Source: Methylocystis bryophila (GTDB lineage: Bacteria > Pseudomonadota > Alphaproteobacteria > Rhizobiales > Beijerinckiaceae). From it: a stretch of 64,000 nt of DNA. Position 1 is the first letter of the stretch. Each line of letters starts with the position of its first letter. A model generated the notes under the pieces. It made no database searches. It saw only the letters and a list, made by a program, of their open reading frames with translations, and had not been told where the DNA came from. This document shows, piece after piece, positions 26,983-35,785 of the stretch. Location: positions 1,116,001 through 1,180,000 of the forward strand of contig NZ_AP027149.1 of the NCBI RefSeq assembly GCF_027925445.1, written 5' to 3'. Position numbers and translations under genes: made by a program.

Positions 26983-28605
26983 ATGAAGCGTTCGACGGGC
27001 GCGAGGGGCATGCTTGCAAAGCGAGCGCGGAGACCGGCGCGCGCTGCGGGACTCCTCGGCCTCACGATCCTAACCGTCGGCTGCGCCGTCGGACCCGACT
27101 TCGTTCCCCCGGAAGTTCCGGTCAATGAGGATTGGCTCGAGCATCGCGATCGGCGCGTGTCCGAGCATTCCGGTCCGCATCTCTATTGGTGGAAGGTCTT
27201 CAAGGACCCGACTCTCGACCGACTTATCGAGATCGCGTCGGAGCAGAATCTTCCCCTTCAGGTCTCGGGGCTGCGCATTCTCGAATCGCGCGCGCAACTG
27301 GGCGTGGCGGTCGGCGAGCTCTTCCCGCAGGTCCAGCAGGGCACGGGGCTCGCGCAGGAAAATCTTCTGAGCTCGCGCGTGGCGAACCAGAACTTGCCCG
27401 TGTTTTTTAGGCATAACTTCCCGATCTACAGTCTCGGTTTCCAGGCCGGCTGGGAGCTCGATTTTTGGGGAAGGCTGCGCCGCAACGTCGAAGCCGCCGA
27501 CGCCAAGCTCTTGGCGACCGCTGCCGACTACGACAATGCGCTTGTGTCGCTCACCGCAGAGGTCGCGCGCGACTATACGTGGATGCGGACATATGAAGCG
27601 CTCATTCGTCTCGCCCACGAGAACGCCAAGGTCCAAAAGGAGGGATTGGACGTCGCCGAATCGCGGTTCCGAAATGGCGCCGTCTCCGAGCTCGACGTCA
27701 CGCAGGCGCGCACGCTGCTCGAGAGCACGCTCGCGTCGATTCCGGAGTATCAGTCCGAGTGGCAAAAATACAAAAACGCCCTGAGCGTGCTGCTCGGGCG
27801 TCCGCCAGGCGCGATTGAGTCTCTTCTTTGCCGTCCGGCCGGAATTCCGTCGGCGCCCAAGAGCATAGGGGTTGGCTTGCCGGCCAATCTTCTCCGCCGT
27901 CGCCCGGATATTCGCGCCGCCGAGCTTGCCGCAGCGGCCGAAAGCGCCCGCATCGGCGCCGCTGAGGCCGAACTCTATCCGCGCTTCGTCTTGTCCGGCG
28001 AGGTCGGGGTGCAGGCGAGCGACGTCCACAAGCTCTTTGCGCCCCATAGCCTCGCCTACACGCTTGGGCCGACCTTCACATGGCCCATTCTGAACTACGG
28101 CCAGATCACCAATAATGTGCGCGCGCAGGACGCACGCTTTCAGCAAGCGCTCACCAATTATGAGCAGACGGTGCTTTCGGCGCAGCGAGAGGTCGAAGAC
28201 GGGTTGATCGGCTATCTCAAGGAGCAGGAGAGCGCCGTCAATTATCAGCGCGCTGTTGAGGCTGCGCTCGAGTCCGTGCGTCTCTCTATGATCCAGTATC
28301 GCGAAGGCGCGACGGATTATCTGCGAGTGCTCAACTCGCAAACTTCCTTACTCCAGCAGAGAAACCGGCTCGTGGAGGCGCGGTCGACCATCGCGCTTAA
28401 TCTCATCGGCGTTTACAGGGGGCTTGGCGGCGGCTGGGAGATCCGCAACGGCAAGCCGGTCGTTCCCATAGAGGTGCAGGCGGACATGGCGTCGCGCACC
28501 AATTGGGGCGATTTGCTGCCGGCGCCTTCTCCGCCCCCGACCGACGCCCTGCCTTTGCCGACGCCGGCGGGCGCGGCGCCGGCCCTGAGGCCCCCGGACT
28601 GGTGA
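26983..28605 (+). CDS. Outer-membrane efflux lipoprotein, NodT family
   Basis: The 540-residue TolC-like outer-membrane factor has a lipoprotein signal (LLGLTILTVGCAVGPDF, lipid-modified Cys near residue 34). It has two repeats of the outer-membrane efflux domain (about 80-275 and 300-480), with the conserved GWELDFWGRLRRNVEAADA and LPANLLRRRPDIRAAE. A Pro-rich C-terminus ends it. As the last gene of the operon it completes a tripartite ABC exporter and gives the system its own exit duct. An intrinsic terminator lies about 150 bases downstream. Confidence 0.94.
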   Translation: MKRSTGARGMLAKRARRPARAAGLLGLTILTVGCAVGPDFVPPEVPVNEDWLEHRDRRVSEHSGPHLYWWKVFKDPTLDRLIEIASEQNLPLQVSGLRILESRAQLGVAVGELFPQVQQGTGLAQENLLSSRVANQNLPVFFRHNFPIYSLGFQAGWELDFWGRLRRNVEAADAKLLATAADYDNALVSLTAEVARDYTWMRTYEALIRLAHENAKVQKEGLDVAESRFRNGAVSELDVTQARTLLESTLASIPEYQSEWQKYKNALSVLLGRPPGAIESLLCRPAGIPSAPKSIGVGLPANLLRRRPDIRAAELAAAAESARIGAAEAELYPRFVLSGEVGVQASDVHKLFAPHSLAYTLGPTFTWPILNYGQITNNVRAQDARFQQALTNYEQTVLSAQREVEDGLIGYLKEQESAVNYQRAVEAALESVRLSMIQYREGATDYLRVLNSQTSLLQQRNRLVEARSTIALNLIGVYRGLGGGWEIRNGKPVVPIEVQADMASRTNWGDLLPAPSPPPTDALPLPTPAGAAPALRPPDW

Positions 28606-28752
28606 GCGGGCGCGCGCCTCGTCCGCGAATCGCGATGAGTCCCCTGCGCAACCTCTCTCTGAGACGGCTCGAGCCCGTCACGGAGGCCGGGCCCAGCGGC
28701 GTCGCTGGATTTGACCGCGAGGGGCCGAGCCTTTACAATCCAATCGTAGCCT

Positions 28753-28786
28753 GCCGCCCCTTCGGGGCGGCGGTTTGTTTTTGGGC
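28753..28786 (+). terminator. Intrinsic terminator of the exporter operon
   Basis: The stem GCCGCCCC / GGGGCGGC (28753-28771, TTC loop) is followed by ggtttgttttt. It is the natural end of the 21923-28605 operon. Confidence 0.85.
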
Positions 28787-28823
28787 TCGAGCGCGATGCG
28801 GGCCGCCCTACAGACGCGCCGCC

Positions 28824-28877
28824 TAGAGCATGTCACGGAAAAGTGCGAAGCGGTTTTCCGGTGAGGACATGCTCTAA
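28824..28877. repeat. AGAGCATGTC-type palindrome upstream of argD
   Basis: Arms TAGAGCATGTC and GACATGCTCTA enclose an inner hairpin (ggaaaagtgcgaagcggttttcc). The inner part is inverted relative to the copies at 773 and 14073. A second block with aaaaggacac and gcgatcggga motifs follows to 28940, resembling 17059-17085. Confidence 0.8.
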
Positions 28878-28954
28878 GTTCATGATTTGGAGCTGTGTCC
28901 TTTTCGATCGCGTGATTCCGCGCGATCGGGACGCGCTCTAGGGGAGCGAGAGCT

Positions 28955-30151
28955 TTGACGTCGGCGCTTTATCCAACTTACGCTCGCGCGGATCTCGCCT
29001 TCGAGAGCGGCGAGGGCCCTTGGCTCGTCGCGAGCAACGGCGGGCGTTATCTCGATTTTGGCGCGGGAGTTGCCGTCAACTCGCTCGGCCATGCCCATCC
29101 GCGCCTTCTCGAAGCCTTGCAACAGGGCGCGACGCGGCCCTGGCACGTCTCCAACCTCTATCAGATACCCCAGGCGGAACGGCTCGCGCAGCGGCTCGTC
29201 GACGCGAGCTTCGCGGACGAGGTCTTTCTTTGCAATTCCGGTGCGGAAGCGATCGAATGCGCGATCAAGACCGCCCGCAAGTTCCACGCCGCCAACGGCG
29301 AGCCGCAACGCTACCGGCTGATCACCTTCGAAGGCGCGTTCCACGGCCGCACGCTCGCCACTCTCTCCGCCGGCGGCAATCGCAAATATCTCGACGGCTT
29401 TGGCCCGCCGGTCGAAGGTTTCGATCAGGCGCCCTTCGGCGACCTGGCCGCGGTGGAGACGCTGATCGGCCCCGAGACGGCGGGCGTGCTCATCGAGTCG
29501 ATCCAGGGCGAGGGAGGCATTCGCGTGTTTCCGCTCGAGTTCCTGCGCGCGCTCCGCACGCTTTGCGATCAGCGTGGCCTGCTGCTTGTCGTCGACGAGG
29601 TGCAGACCGGAGTTGGGCGATTGGGAAGCTTTCTCGCCATCGAAAGAGCGGGCGTTTCACCCGACATTGCTGCGCTCGCGAAGGGACTCGGCGGCGGATT
29701 CCCCATTGGCGCCTGCCTTGCGACGAAAGAAGCGGCCAAGGGCATGACGCTCGGCGCCCATGGATCGACTTTCGGCGGGAATCCGCTCGCGGCGAGCATC
29801 GCCAATGCCGTTCTCGACGTTGTTCTCTCGGAAGGTTTTCTCGAGCGCGTCAAACGGCTGGAGCCGGTGCTGCGCCAGCAGCTCGCCGAGCTCGAGGACG
29901 AGCATCCGCAGATCATCGACAGCCTGCGCGGCGAGGGGCTGATGTTCGGCCTCAAGACGCGCGTCCCCAATCTCGAATTTCTCAAAGCGGCGCGTGACGC
30001 GGGGCTGCTCCTCGTCGCGGCCGGCGACAATGTCGTCCGCCTCCTCCCGCCGCTCATTATCGACGAGAGCCATATCGCGGAAGCCGGCAAACGACTGCGC
30101 GCCGCCTGCGTTGCGCTGGAGAGCGCGGCGCTTGCTGGAGCGGCGCAGTGA
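28955..30151 (+). CDS. argD: Acetylornithine aminotransferase
   Basis: This is a 398-residue PLP-dependent class III aminotransferase. It has LCNSGAEAIECAIKTARK, the cofactor-contact motif FHGRTLATLSAGGN, the Asp of VVDEVQTGVGRLG, and the Schiff-base Lys of LAKGLGGGFPIGA. It makes N-acetylornithine from N-acetylglutamate semialdehyde in arginine synthesis. The start is TTG 28955 (MTSALYPTYARADLAFESGEGPWL), the position of the conserved N-terminus. It overlaps argF by 4 bases (GTGA), forming an argD-argF-hslO operon. Confidence 0.97.
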   Translation: MTSALYPTYARADLAFESGEGPWLVASNGGRYLDFGAGVAVNSLGHAHPRLLEALQQGATRPWHVSNLYQIPQAERLAQRLVDASFADEVFLCNSGAEAIECAIKTARKFHAANGEPQRYRLITFEGAFHGRTLATLSAGGNRKYLDGFGPPVEGFDQAPFGDLAAVETLIGPETAGVLIESIQGEGGIRVFPLEFLRALRTLCDQRGLLLVVDEVQTGVGRLGSFLAIERAGVSPDIAALAKGLGGGFPIGACLATKEAAKGMTLGAHGSTFGGNPLAASIANAVLDVVLSEGFLERVKRLEPVLRQQLAELEDEHPQIIDSLRGEGLMFGLKTRVPNLEFLKAARDAGLLLVAAGDNVVRLLPPLIIDESHIAEAGKRLRAACVALESAALAGAAQ

Positions 30152-31095
30152 CCAAAGGACCGGCAAAAGGCGCGCCGCGCCATTTTCTCGATATTTCCCA
30201 GCTCCCCGCGAACGAGCTGCGCGCCATTCTTACGCGCGCGGTCGCCATGAAGGCGCGCCGGATCAAGGGCGTGCTGTCCGCGGAGCGCCCGCTCGCCGGA
30301 AAGTTCCTCGGCATGGTCTTTGACCGGCCCTCGACGCGCACGCGCGTTTCCTTCGACGTGGCGATGCGCGAGCTCGGCGGCGAGACGATCATGCTGACGG
30401 GCGCTGAGATGCAGCTCGGCCGCGGCGAGACGATCGCCGACACGGCGCGCGTGCTCTCGCGCTTTCTCGATGCGGTCATGATCCGCATCTTGGATCGCGA
30501 CGATCTGCTCGAGCTCGCCGAGCACGCCGCCGTGCCCATTATCAATGGATTGACGAAACATTCGCATCCCTGCCAGGTCATGGCCGATGTGATGACTTTC
30601 GAGGAGCATCGCGGCCCGATCGCCGGACGCCGTGTCGCCTGGAGCGGCGACGCCAACAATGTGCTGACGAGTTGGGTTCATGCGGCGCAGCGCTTCGACT
30701 TCGAGATCAACATCGCGACGCCGCGAGATCTGCGGCCCGCCAAGGAGCTTCTCGACTGGGCGAAGAAACATCGCGCCAGGCTCAACCTCTGCCATGATCC
30801 CTATGAGGCGGTCGCCGGCGCCGACGCGGTCATCACGGATTGCTGGGTGTCGATGGGCGACGAGGAAGAGACGTATCGGCACAATCTCCTTGCGCCCTTC
30901 CAGGTCGACGAGAAGCTGATGAAGGCGGCGGCCAAGGACGCGATCTTCCTGCATTGCCTGCCGGCGCATCGCGGCGAGGAGGTCACCTCCGCCGTGATCG
31001 ACGGTGCGCAATCGGTCGTTTTCGACGAGGCCGAAAATCGACTGCACGCTCAAAAAGGCATCCTGACCTGGTGCCTGGACGCGAGTGCGTCGTGA
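30148..31095 (+). CDS. argF: Ornithine carbamoyltransferase
   Basis: The 315-residue protein makes citrulline from ornithine and carbamoyl phosphate. It has the carbamoyl-phosphate motif STRTRVSFDVAM, HPCQVMADVMT, the ornithine loop SMGDEEE, and the catalytic Cys of HCLPAHRGEEV. It starts with GTG inside the argD stop and ends with TGA inside the hslO GTG start. Confidence 0.97.
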   Translation: MTKGPAKGAPRHFLDISQLPANELRAILTRAVAMKARRIKGVLSAERPLAGKFLGMVFDRPSTRTRVSFDVAMRELGGETIMLTGAEMQLGRGETIADTARVLSRFLDAVMIRILDRDDLLELAEHAAVPIINGLTKHSHPCQVMADVMTFEEHRGPIAGRRVAWSGDANNVLTSWVHAAQRFDFEINIATPRDLRPAKELLDWAKKHRARLNLCHDPYEAVAGADAVITDCWVSMGDEEETYRHNLLAPFQVDEKLMKAAAKDAIFLHCLPAHRGEEVTSAVIDGAQSVVFDEAENRLHAQKGILTWCLDASAS

Positions 31096-32012
31096 AGGGC
31101 GCGCCGGCGAGCCGTCCCGTCTCGAACGAGCCCGAGGACGACAGCGTGCTGGCCTTCGCCGTGCCGGGGCTCGATCTGCGCGGCCGCATCGTGCGGCTGG
31201 GGCCGGTCGTCGACGAGATCCTGACGAATTACCCCTATCCGGAATCGGTCGCGCGCGCGCTCGGGGAAGGGGTCGCGCTCACCGCGCTGCTCGGCTCGAT
31301 GATGACGCGCCACGACCGCTTTCAGCTGCAGACGCGCAGCGATGGCGCGATCGACCTTCTCGTCGTCGATTACGATCCGCCGGGGCGGCTGCGCGGCTTC
31401 GCCCGTTACGAAAAAGAAGGGGAGGCGCCGCTCGGCGCGCCCGCGGAGCTTCTCGGGCGCGGCCATATGGCGCTCACGATCGAAAATCCCGAGGAGGACG
31501 CACGCCATCAGGGCGTCGTCGCCCTCGAGGGCGAAGGCTTGGCCTTGGCTGCCTTCGAATATTTCCGCCAGTCCGAACAGATTCCCTCCTTCCTGCGGCT
31601 GGCGGTCGCCGAAGTCGTCGAGCCGCGGGGCCGGCGCTGGCGCGCCGGCGGCATATTGCTGCAGTTCCTGCCGCCGCGAGGCGCGTCGCTGATCGAGTCC
31701 ACGGGCGAAGTGCCGGATTCCTGGAACGAAGGCGTCGCGCTGGCGACCACGATCGCAGACCATGAGCTCGTCGACCCGAGCCTTTCCGCTGAGCGCCTGC
31801 TTTACCGCCTATTTCACGAGCGGGGAGTCACCGTGGAGACGGCCCGGCCCCTCAAGGCGGGCTGCCGCTGCACCGACGAGCGCGTCGAAAACATGCTGAA
31901 GAGCTTTTCGTCGCAGGACCGCGCCGACATGGTCGGAGACGACGGCCGCATCGTCGTCACCTGCGAATTCTGCAACAGGCGGCGCATCTATGATCCGGCG
32001 GCGCTGGATTGA
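31092..32012 (+). CDS. hslO: Redox-regulated chaperone Hsp33
   Basis: The start is GTG 31092, overlapping the argF stop by 4 bases. A longer frame upstream is inside argF and is not used. The 306-residue protein has the Hsp33 N-terminal domain (EILTNYPYPESVARALGEGVALTALLGSM) and the C-terminal zinc redox switch with CRC (about residue 258) and CEFC (about residue 294). Oxidation of these cysteines releases zinc and turns on the holdase. The argD-argF-hslO order is common in alphaproteobacteria. Confidence 0.95.
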   Translation: MKGAPASRPVSNEPEDDSVLAFAVPGLDLRGRIVRLGPVVDEILTNYPYPESVARALGEGVALTALLGSMMTRHDRFQLQTRSDGAIDLLVVDYDPPGRLRGFARYEKEGEAPLGAPAELLGRGHMALTIENPEEDARHQGVVALEGEGLALAAFEYFRQSEQIPSFLRLAVAEVVEPRGRRWRAGGILLQFLPPRGASLIESTGEVPDSWNEGVALATTIADHELVDPSLSAERLLYRLFHERGVTVETARPLKAGCRCTDERVENMLKSFSSQDRADMVGDDGRIVVTCEFCNRRRIYDPAALD

Positions 32013-32127
32013 GACGCAGGCGCAGCGAAGCGAGCCCCGCGAAGCTGAAACTAAATCACCTGAACCTTGCGGGCGCCGGCGCTTTCGTGGCACAGCGTGC
32101 CTAGGTTTCCTCAGGCGAGAGTCCGCG

Positions 32128-32523
32128 GTGAATAAGACCGAATTGCGAAAGTTGCAGGCCTTCCTGCGCAAGTCCTTTGGCAACGAAGGGGTACTCGTCG
32201 GGCTCGATCCCAAGGACGAGGATGCGGCGGCTGTGCGGCTCGGCGAGCGCCAGATCGCCAAGATCACCGTCGACGACGAGGACGGAGACCGCTCCTTCGC
32301 CTTCGCGATGAAAATTCCCGTCGGCCGCGAGGTCCTGCAGTCCTACCTGCAGAAGCTTTTCGAGAACGAGCGCCTCACGCTCGCGGCGCGAGGCCGCAAG
32401 GGCGATTTCGTCGAGCTCAACAGCGGCGAGGACTTCCTCGGCGTCATCTCGGCGGACGACGCCAGAGGCTCGAGCTATACCTTGCAGATCGCCATTCTCG
32501 ACATCGATCTCGACGAGTTTTAA
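32128..32523 (+). CDS. Protein with two DUF3126 modules
   Basis: I placed the start at GTG 32128 (MNKTELRKLQAFLRKSFGN), where family similarity begins. Upstream codons are Arg-rich and unlikely. DUF3126 proteins of alphaproteobacteria are usually about 70 residues. This one has 131 and seems to hold two copies. Copy 1 (1-63) has LRKLQAFLRKSFGN, AAAVRLGE and DGDRSFAFAMKIP. Copy 2 (64-131) has LQSYLQKLFEN, FVELNSGEDFLGVI, and GSSYTLQIAILDIDLDEF. The function is unknown. It follows hslO by 115 bases. Confidence 0.75.
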   Translation: MNKTELRKLQAFLRKSFGNEGVLVGLDPKDEDAAAVRLGERQIAKITVDDEDGDRSFAFAMKIPVGREVLQSYLQKLFENERLTLAARGRKGDFVELNSGEDFLGVISADDARGSSYTLQIAILDIDLDEF

Positions 32524-32872
32524 GCGCGCCGGGGTCATGGCCTCGATTCAAACGCTCGAACCGCCCCGCTTCGCGGGAGAGGGAGCGGGCCCTGTCCCCC
32601 ATCATCGCCGGTCGTTGGCGTCCCCTCTCCCGCGAGCGGGGGAGGGACAGGGAGGGGGCTTAGAGCGCGGCCGGATCGCGTGGGCGCCATCGCCGCAAAC
32701 GGTGATCGGTCATGCCCGCGCTTGTCGCGGGCGTCCGCGCCAGCGGGCGCCACGGGCGTTCGCAAATGGACGTTGCGGTTCAATGTCTTGCGATTGCGCA
32801 GCGGGATGGCGTGGATGGCCGGGACGAGCCCGGCCATGACGACCCTTGAAGCCTGCTTGCCGCCCTTCGGTA
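32524..32872. repeat. Intergenic stretch with several GC-rich palindromes
   Basis: No gene is seen. Inverted repeats present are cccctctcccgcgagcgggggaggg (about 32622-32647), gcccgcgcttgtcgcgggc (about 32713-32731) and ggatggccgggacgagcccggccatgac (about 32813-32840). These are of the types scattered through Rhizobiales genomes. The last lies between the DUF3126 gene and the convergent FKBP gene and may act as a terminator. Confidence 0.6.
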
Positions 32873-33325
32873 TTACTTCACATCCAGCAGCTCGACATCG
32901 AACAGCAGCGTCGCGTTCGGCGGGATGACGCCGCCGGCGCCGCGCGCGCCATAGCCGAGATCGGGCGGAATGATCAGCGTGCGCTTGCCGCCGACCTTCA
33001 TCGTCGAGACGCCTTCGTCCCAGCCGGGAATGACCTGGCCCACGCCGATCTTGAATTGGAAGGGCTGGCCGCGGTCCTTCGAGCTGTCGAATTTCTTGCC
33101 CTTGGCGCCGTTCTCATAGAGCCAGCCCGTGTAATGCACCGTGACGGTCTGCCCGGTCTTGGGCTCTGCGCCGGTTCCGACCTTCGTGTCGATGTTCTTG
33201 AGGCCGGACAGCGTCGTCACGGCCTTGCTGTCCTCGAGCGCGATCGCAGGCGCCGACGCTACGCCGAGGAGCGGCAGGGAGAGAAGAATACCGGCGAGGG
33301 CCGTGGTGAGAGAAGATCTCGTCAT
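32873..33325 (-). CDS. Exported FKBP-type peptidyl-prolyl isomerase
   Basis: The 150-residue protein has a signal peptide (MTRSSLTTALAGILLSLPLLGVASAPAIA) and a single FKBP domain: VTVHYTGWLYENGAKGKKFDSSKDRGQPFQFKIGVGQVIPGWDEGVSTMKVGGKRTLIIPPDLGYGARG. Residues lining the rapamycin/proline pocket (Tyr of HYTGW, Phe-Asp of KKFDSS, Val-Ile-Pro-Gly-Trp) are all present. It should speed proline isomerisation during folding in the periplasm. It is downstream of the PfkB kinase gene on the same strand, 36 bases away. Confidence 0.94.
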   Translation of the reverse strand: MTRSSLTTALAGILLSLPLLGVASAPAIALEDSKAVTTLSGLKNIDTKVGTGAEPKTGQTVTVHYTGWLYENGAKGKKFDSSKDRGQPFQFKIGVGQVIPGWDEGVSTMKVGGKRTLIIPPDLGYGARGAGGVIPPNATLLFDVELLDVK

Positions 33326-33361
33326 GCTGCTGTCTCCGTGGTGGGGAATTTCATCTTGGCG

Positions 33362-34363
33362 TCAGGCGAGGAGCCCGTTGTCGCGGGCGAGTTGCGCCAA
33401 GTCCTTTTGCGGGCGAGCGCCGAAATGCGAGATGATCTCGGCCGCTGCGAGCGCGCCGAGCCTTGCGCTTCTATCGTGCGGCAGGCCTTGCGTGAAGCCC
33501 GCGAGAAAGCCAGCCGCGAAGAGATCGCCGGCGCCGGTCGTGTCGACGATTTCCTCGACCGCGAAGGCCGGGACGCTCACGACGCCGGCCGCGTCCGCGA
33601 CGAGGGCGCCCTGGGCCGAGCGCGTGACAACGCCGAGCAAGCCCTTCTCCGCCCGCAGCGCCACAAGCGCCGTGTCGAAATCGGCGGTCTGATAGAGCGA
33701 ATGCAGCTCGCTTTCGTTGGCGAAGACGATGTCCACCAGCTGGTCGCGTATGAGGCCGAGAAACTCGTCACGATAACGGTCGACGCAGAAGGCGTCGGAG
33801 AGGCTCAACGCGACCTTGCGCCCTTTCGCGCGGCTAAGCTTTGCGGCCTTCAGGAAAGCCTCCTTGGCGGCCGGCGGGTCCCAAAGATAGCCCTCGAGAT
33901 AGAGGACCTTGGCGTCGGCCGCTTGCGCTTCGTCGATGTCCGCGGGGCCGAGCGCCTGACAGGCGCCGAGAAAGGTGTTCATCGTGCGCTGGCCGTCCGG
34001 CGTGACGAAGATCAGGCAACGCGCCGTCGCCGCGCCGTCCGTCGCAAAGGGCGTCTCGAAAGCGACGCCCGCCTTGCGAATGTCATGCGCGAATTCGCGA
34101 CCGGCTTCGTCTTCCTTGACCTTGCCGACGAAGCCGACGCGGCAGCCGAGGCTGGCTAAGCCCGCCATCGTATTCGCGGCGGAGCCGCCCGAGACGATCG
34201 TTGTCGGCCCCATGTCGGCGTAAAGCGCGTCGGCGCGGGCCTCATCGATGAGCTGCATCGCGCCTTTATGGAGGCCGGCGCGCGCGAGCGCGTCATCCTC
34301 GGCGCGGGTGAGCACGTCGACGATGGCGTTGCCGACGCCGAGCACGTCGAGGGTCGTGGTCAT
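33362..34363 (-). CDS. PfkB-family nucleoside kinase (adenosine kinase-like)
   Basis: The 333-residue protein has the PfkB N-terminal glycine motif (GGSAANTMAGLASLGCRVGFVGKV) and the C-terminal DTTGAGDLFAAGFLAG, which holds the catalytic Asp and anion hole. The N-terminus GVGNAIVDVL is typical of adenosine kinase-like members in alphaproteobacteria. It would phosphorylate adenosine or a similar ribo-substrate with ATP. The exact substrate cannot be read from the sequence. Confidence 0.9.
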   Translation of the reverse strand: MTTTLDVLGVGNAIVDVLTRAEDDALARAGLHKGAMQLIDEARADALYADMGPTTIVSGGSAANTMAGLASLGCRVGFVGKVKEDEAGREFAHDIRKAGVAFETPFATDGAATARCLIFVTPDGQRTMNTFLGACQALGPADIDEAQAADAKVLYLEGYLWDPPAAKEAFLKAAKLSRAKGRKVALSLSDAFCVDRYRDEFLGLIRDQLVDIVFANESELHSLYQTADFDTALVALRAEKGLLGVVTRSAQGALVADAAGVVSVPAFAVEEIVDTTGAGDLFAAGFLAGFTQGLPHDRSARLGALAAAEIISHFGARPQKDLAQLARDNGLLA

Positions 34364-34421
34364 TGAGCAAATCCGTGCGGTGCATGAGAAAACCGCCTCG
34401 AGACTCGAGGCGCGGGCTTCC

Positions 34422-34460
34422 TAGCGCGCTTTCCGCTCGAAGGGAACCATTCGAGGGCGA
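34422..34460. repeat. Degenerate CGCTCGAACG-type element
   Basis: The segment agcgcgctttccgctcgaa...ttcgagggcga is an imperfect version of the hairpins at 722 and 2786. It lies upstream of the PfkB kinase gene. Confidence 0.5.
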
Positions 34461-34595
34461 ATGTCTCGCGCGAGCCCGAGCCGCCCCTCGTTCCGATCGC
34501 TCCGCATATCCAGCGCGCGACGAAACTCGCTGTGTGAAGGAGGCTCGCGAAGCTGCGTCAAGATGGACGCCGCTTCGCGCTTTCGTGGGTTTTCC

Positions 34596-35138
34596 TCAGT
34601 GCAGGAGTTTTGCGAGGATGAAGTCGACAATGATGACGAATGTCGCAGAGAGAGCGAAAGCCGGAAAGTTCCGCAGCTTGCCGTGGCGATAGATGTAGGC
34701 GAAGGCGAAGAAGTTCCAGATGCAGAGCGGAAACAGGAGAAAGCTGACGAGACGAGCGGTTGGCAGCGGCGGCGGCAGCGCGATCGCGAACACGAAATGC
34801 AGCACGATGGAGGCGAGCGCGATCACGGCGCCGACGCCCGCGAGCGCGGTGATGGTTTGAACGACCCGGTCGCGCGCGTCGTAGCGCGGCAGCAGGAGGG
34901 CTGTGAGCCCGCCGACGAGCCCCGCGCTGGCGAGGCCGAAACCGATCGACCCGAGAAAGCTATGCTCGGGCAAATGATCAAGGCTCTGAAGCACGGCATA
35001 GACGCCGAGGCTGCCGGCCATCAGCTGCGTGTTGATGGGAAGCTTGCCCTGTCCTCCCTCGAGCGTGAGGATGTCGAGGAACGCCTTGGGCGTTCCATTC
35101 GCCCAATTCGTCCAAGCGGCCGGCACATTGATCGCCAT
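34596..35138 (-). CDS. Polytopic membrane protein, unknown
   Basis: I placed the start at ATG 35138 (MAINVPAAWTNWANGTPKAFLDILTLEGGQGKLPINTQLMAGSLG). The frame is open further upstream but reads as an unlikely Arg/Ser-rich segment. The 180-residue protein has about five hydrophobic helices, including SFLGSIGFGLASAGLVGGLTALLL, ITALAGVGAVIALASIVLHFVFAI, LVSFLLFPLCIWNFFAFAYIY and FALSATFVIIVDFILAKLL. No family is recognised. It is transcribed towards the kinase gene. Confidence 0.65.
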   Translation of the reverse strand: MAINVPAAWTNWANGTPKAFLDILTLEGGQGKLPINTQLMAGSLGVYAVLQSLDHLPEHSFLGSIGFGLASAGLVGGLTALLLPRYDARDRVVQTITALAGVGAVIALASIVLHFVFAIALPPPLPTARLVSFLLFPLCIWNFFAFAYIYRHGKLRNFPAFALSATFVIIVDFILAKLLH

Positions 35139-35372
35139 GAGGATCTTTATCCGTGAGTTGGAGCGCGAGATTCGGTTCGGCGTCGAGGACGCGAAGGAGG
35201 CTGCGCTCGAATTGATGACAGGACAACCGTCCGCGAGCGGGACGCCCGCCCGCTTTTGGCCGCTCAGAGGCTTCTTAACACGGCTCGCGGCGCGCGAAAA
35301 CAGCCGGAGGCAAGCGGAACGCCGCGGCGCGGGCTCGGAAAGCCGGCGCCGACGGCGAGCCAAGGGGGCGTT

Positions 35373-35759
35373 TCACTTTCGCCCGCCAACATTGAGGAGG
35401 CGCTGCAAAAACCAGATGGGGAAGACGATCGCGGCGCCCGCCACCACATAGTCGATGAGCTCGCGCACGGCGCCAAAGCCCAGCGCATAAATGCGCCGGA
35501 AGAAGTTCGCGAGCCCCATGAGAATGTCGGCCGGGCGGATCTCGAGCCACATCATCAGGGCGCCGACGACGAGCGACATAAGAAGCAGCTTCAACGCCAC
35601 CGCGGCCGGCGAGCCGCCTAGGAAGGACTCGAGGCCGTTCGCCGGTTCGGACGCGGGCTCTTGCGAGGCGCCAGAGGGCGCGCGCGCGCCATCCGCGCCG
35701 GCGCCTTGGGCGCGATCGAGATGTGGCCAGTTGGACAGAGGGTTGTCGTCTTGCGTCAC
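35373..35759 (-). CDS. DUF6460-like small membrane protein
   Basis: The 128-residue protein has a polar N-terminus of about 45 residues. A conserved region follows, FLGGSPAAVALKLLLMSLVVGALMMWLEIRPADILMGLANFFRRIYALGFGAVRELIDYVVAGAAIVFPIWFLQRLL. This resembles DUF6460 proteins of Rhizobiales (two membrane segments with a short amphipathic stretch between). Function is unknown. It is 26 bases downstream of the 35786-36223 gene on the same strand, so probably in one transcript. Confidence 0.7.
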   Translation of the reverse strand: MTQDDNPLSNWPHLDRAQGAGADGARAPSGASQEPASEPANGLESFLGGSPAAVALKLLLMSLVVGALMMWLEIRPADILMGLANFFRRIYALGFGAVRELIDYVVAGAAIVFPIWFLQRLLNVGGRK

Positions 35760-35785
35760 TTGAAACGCTCCTTGATTCTCGGCGC

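Noticed and set aside
30840..31091. Upstream extension of hslO into argF
   Set aside because: The extension overlaps argF and lacks Hsp33 similarity. GTG 31092 overlaps the argF stop as in coupled genes.
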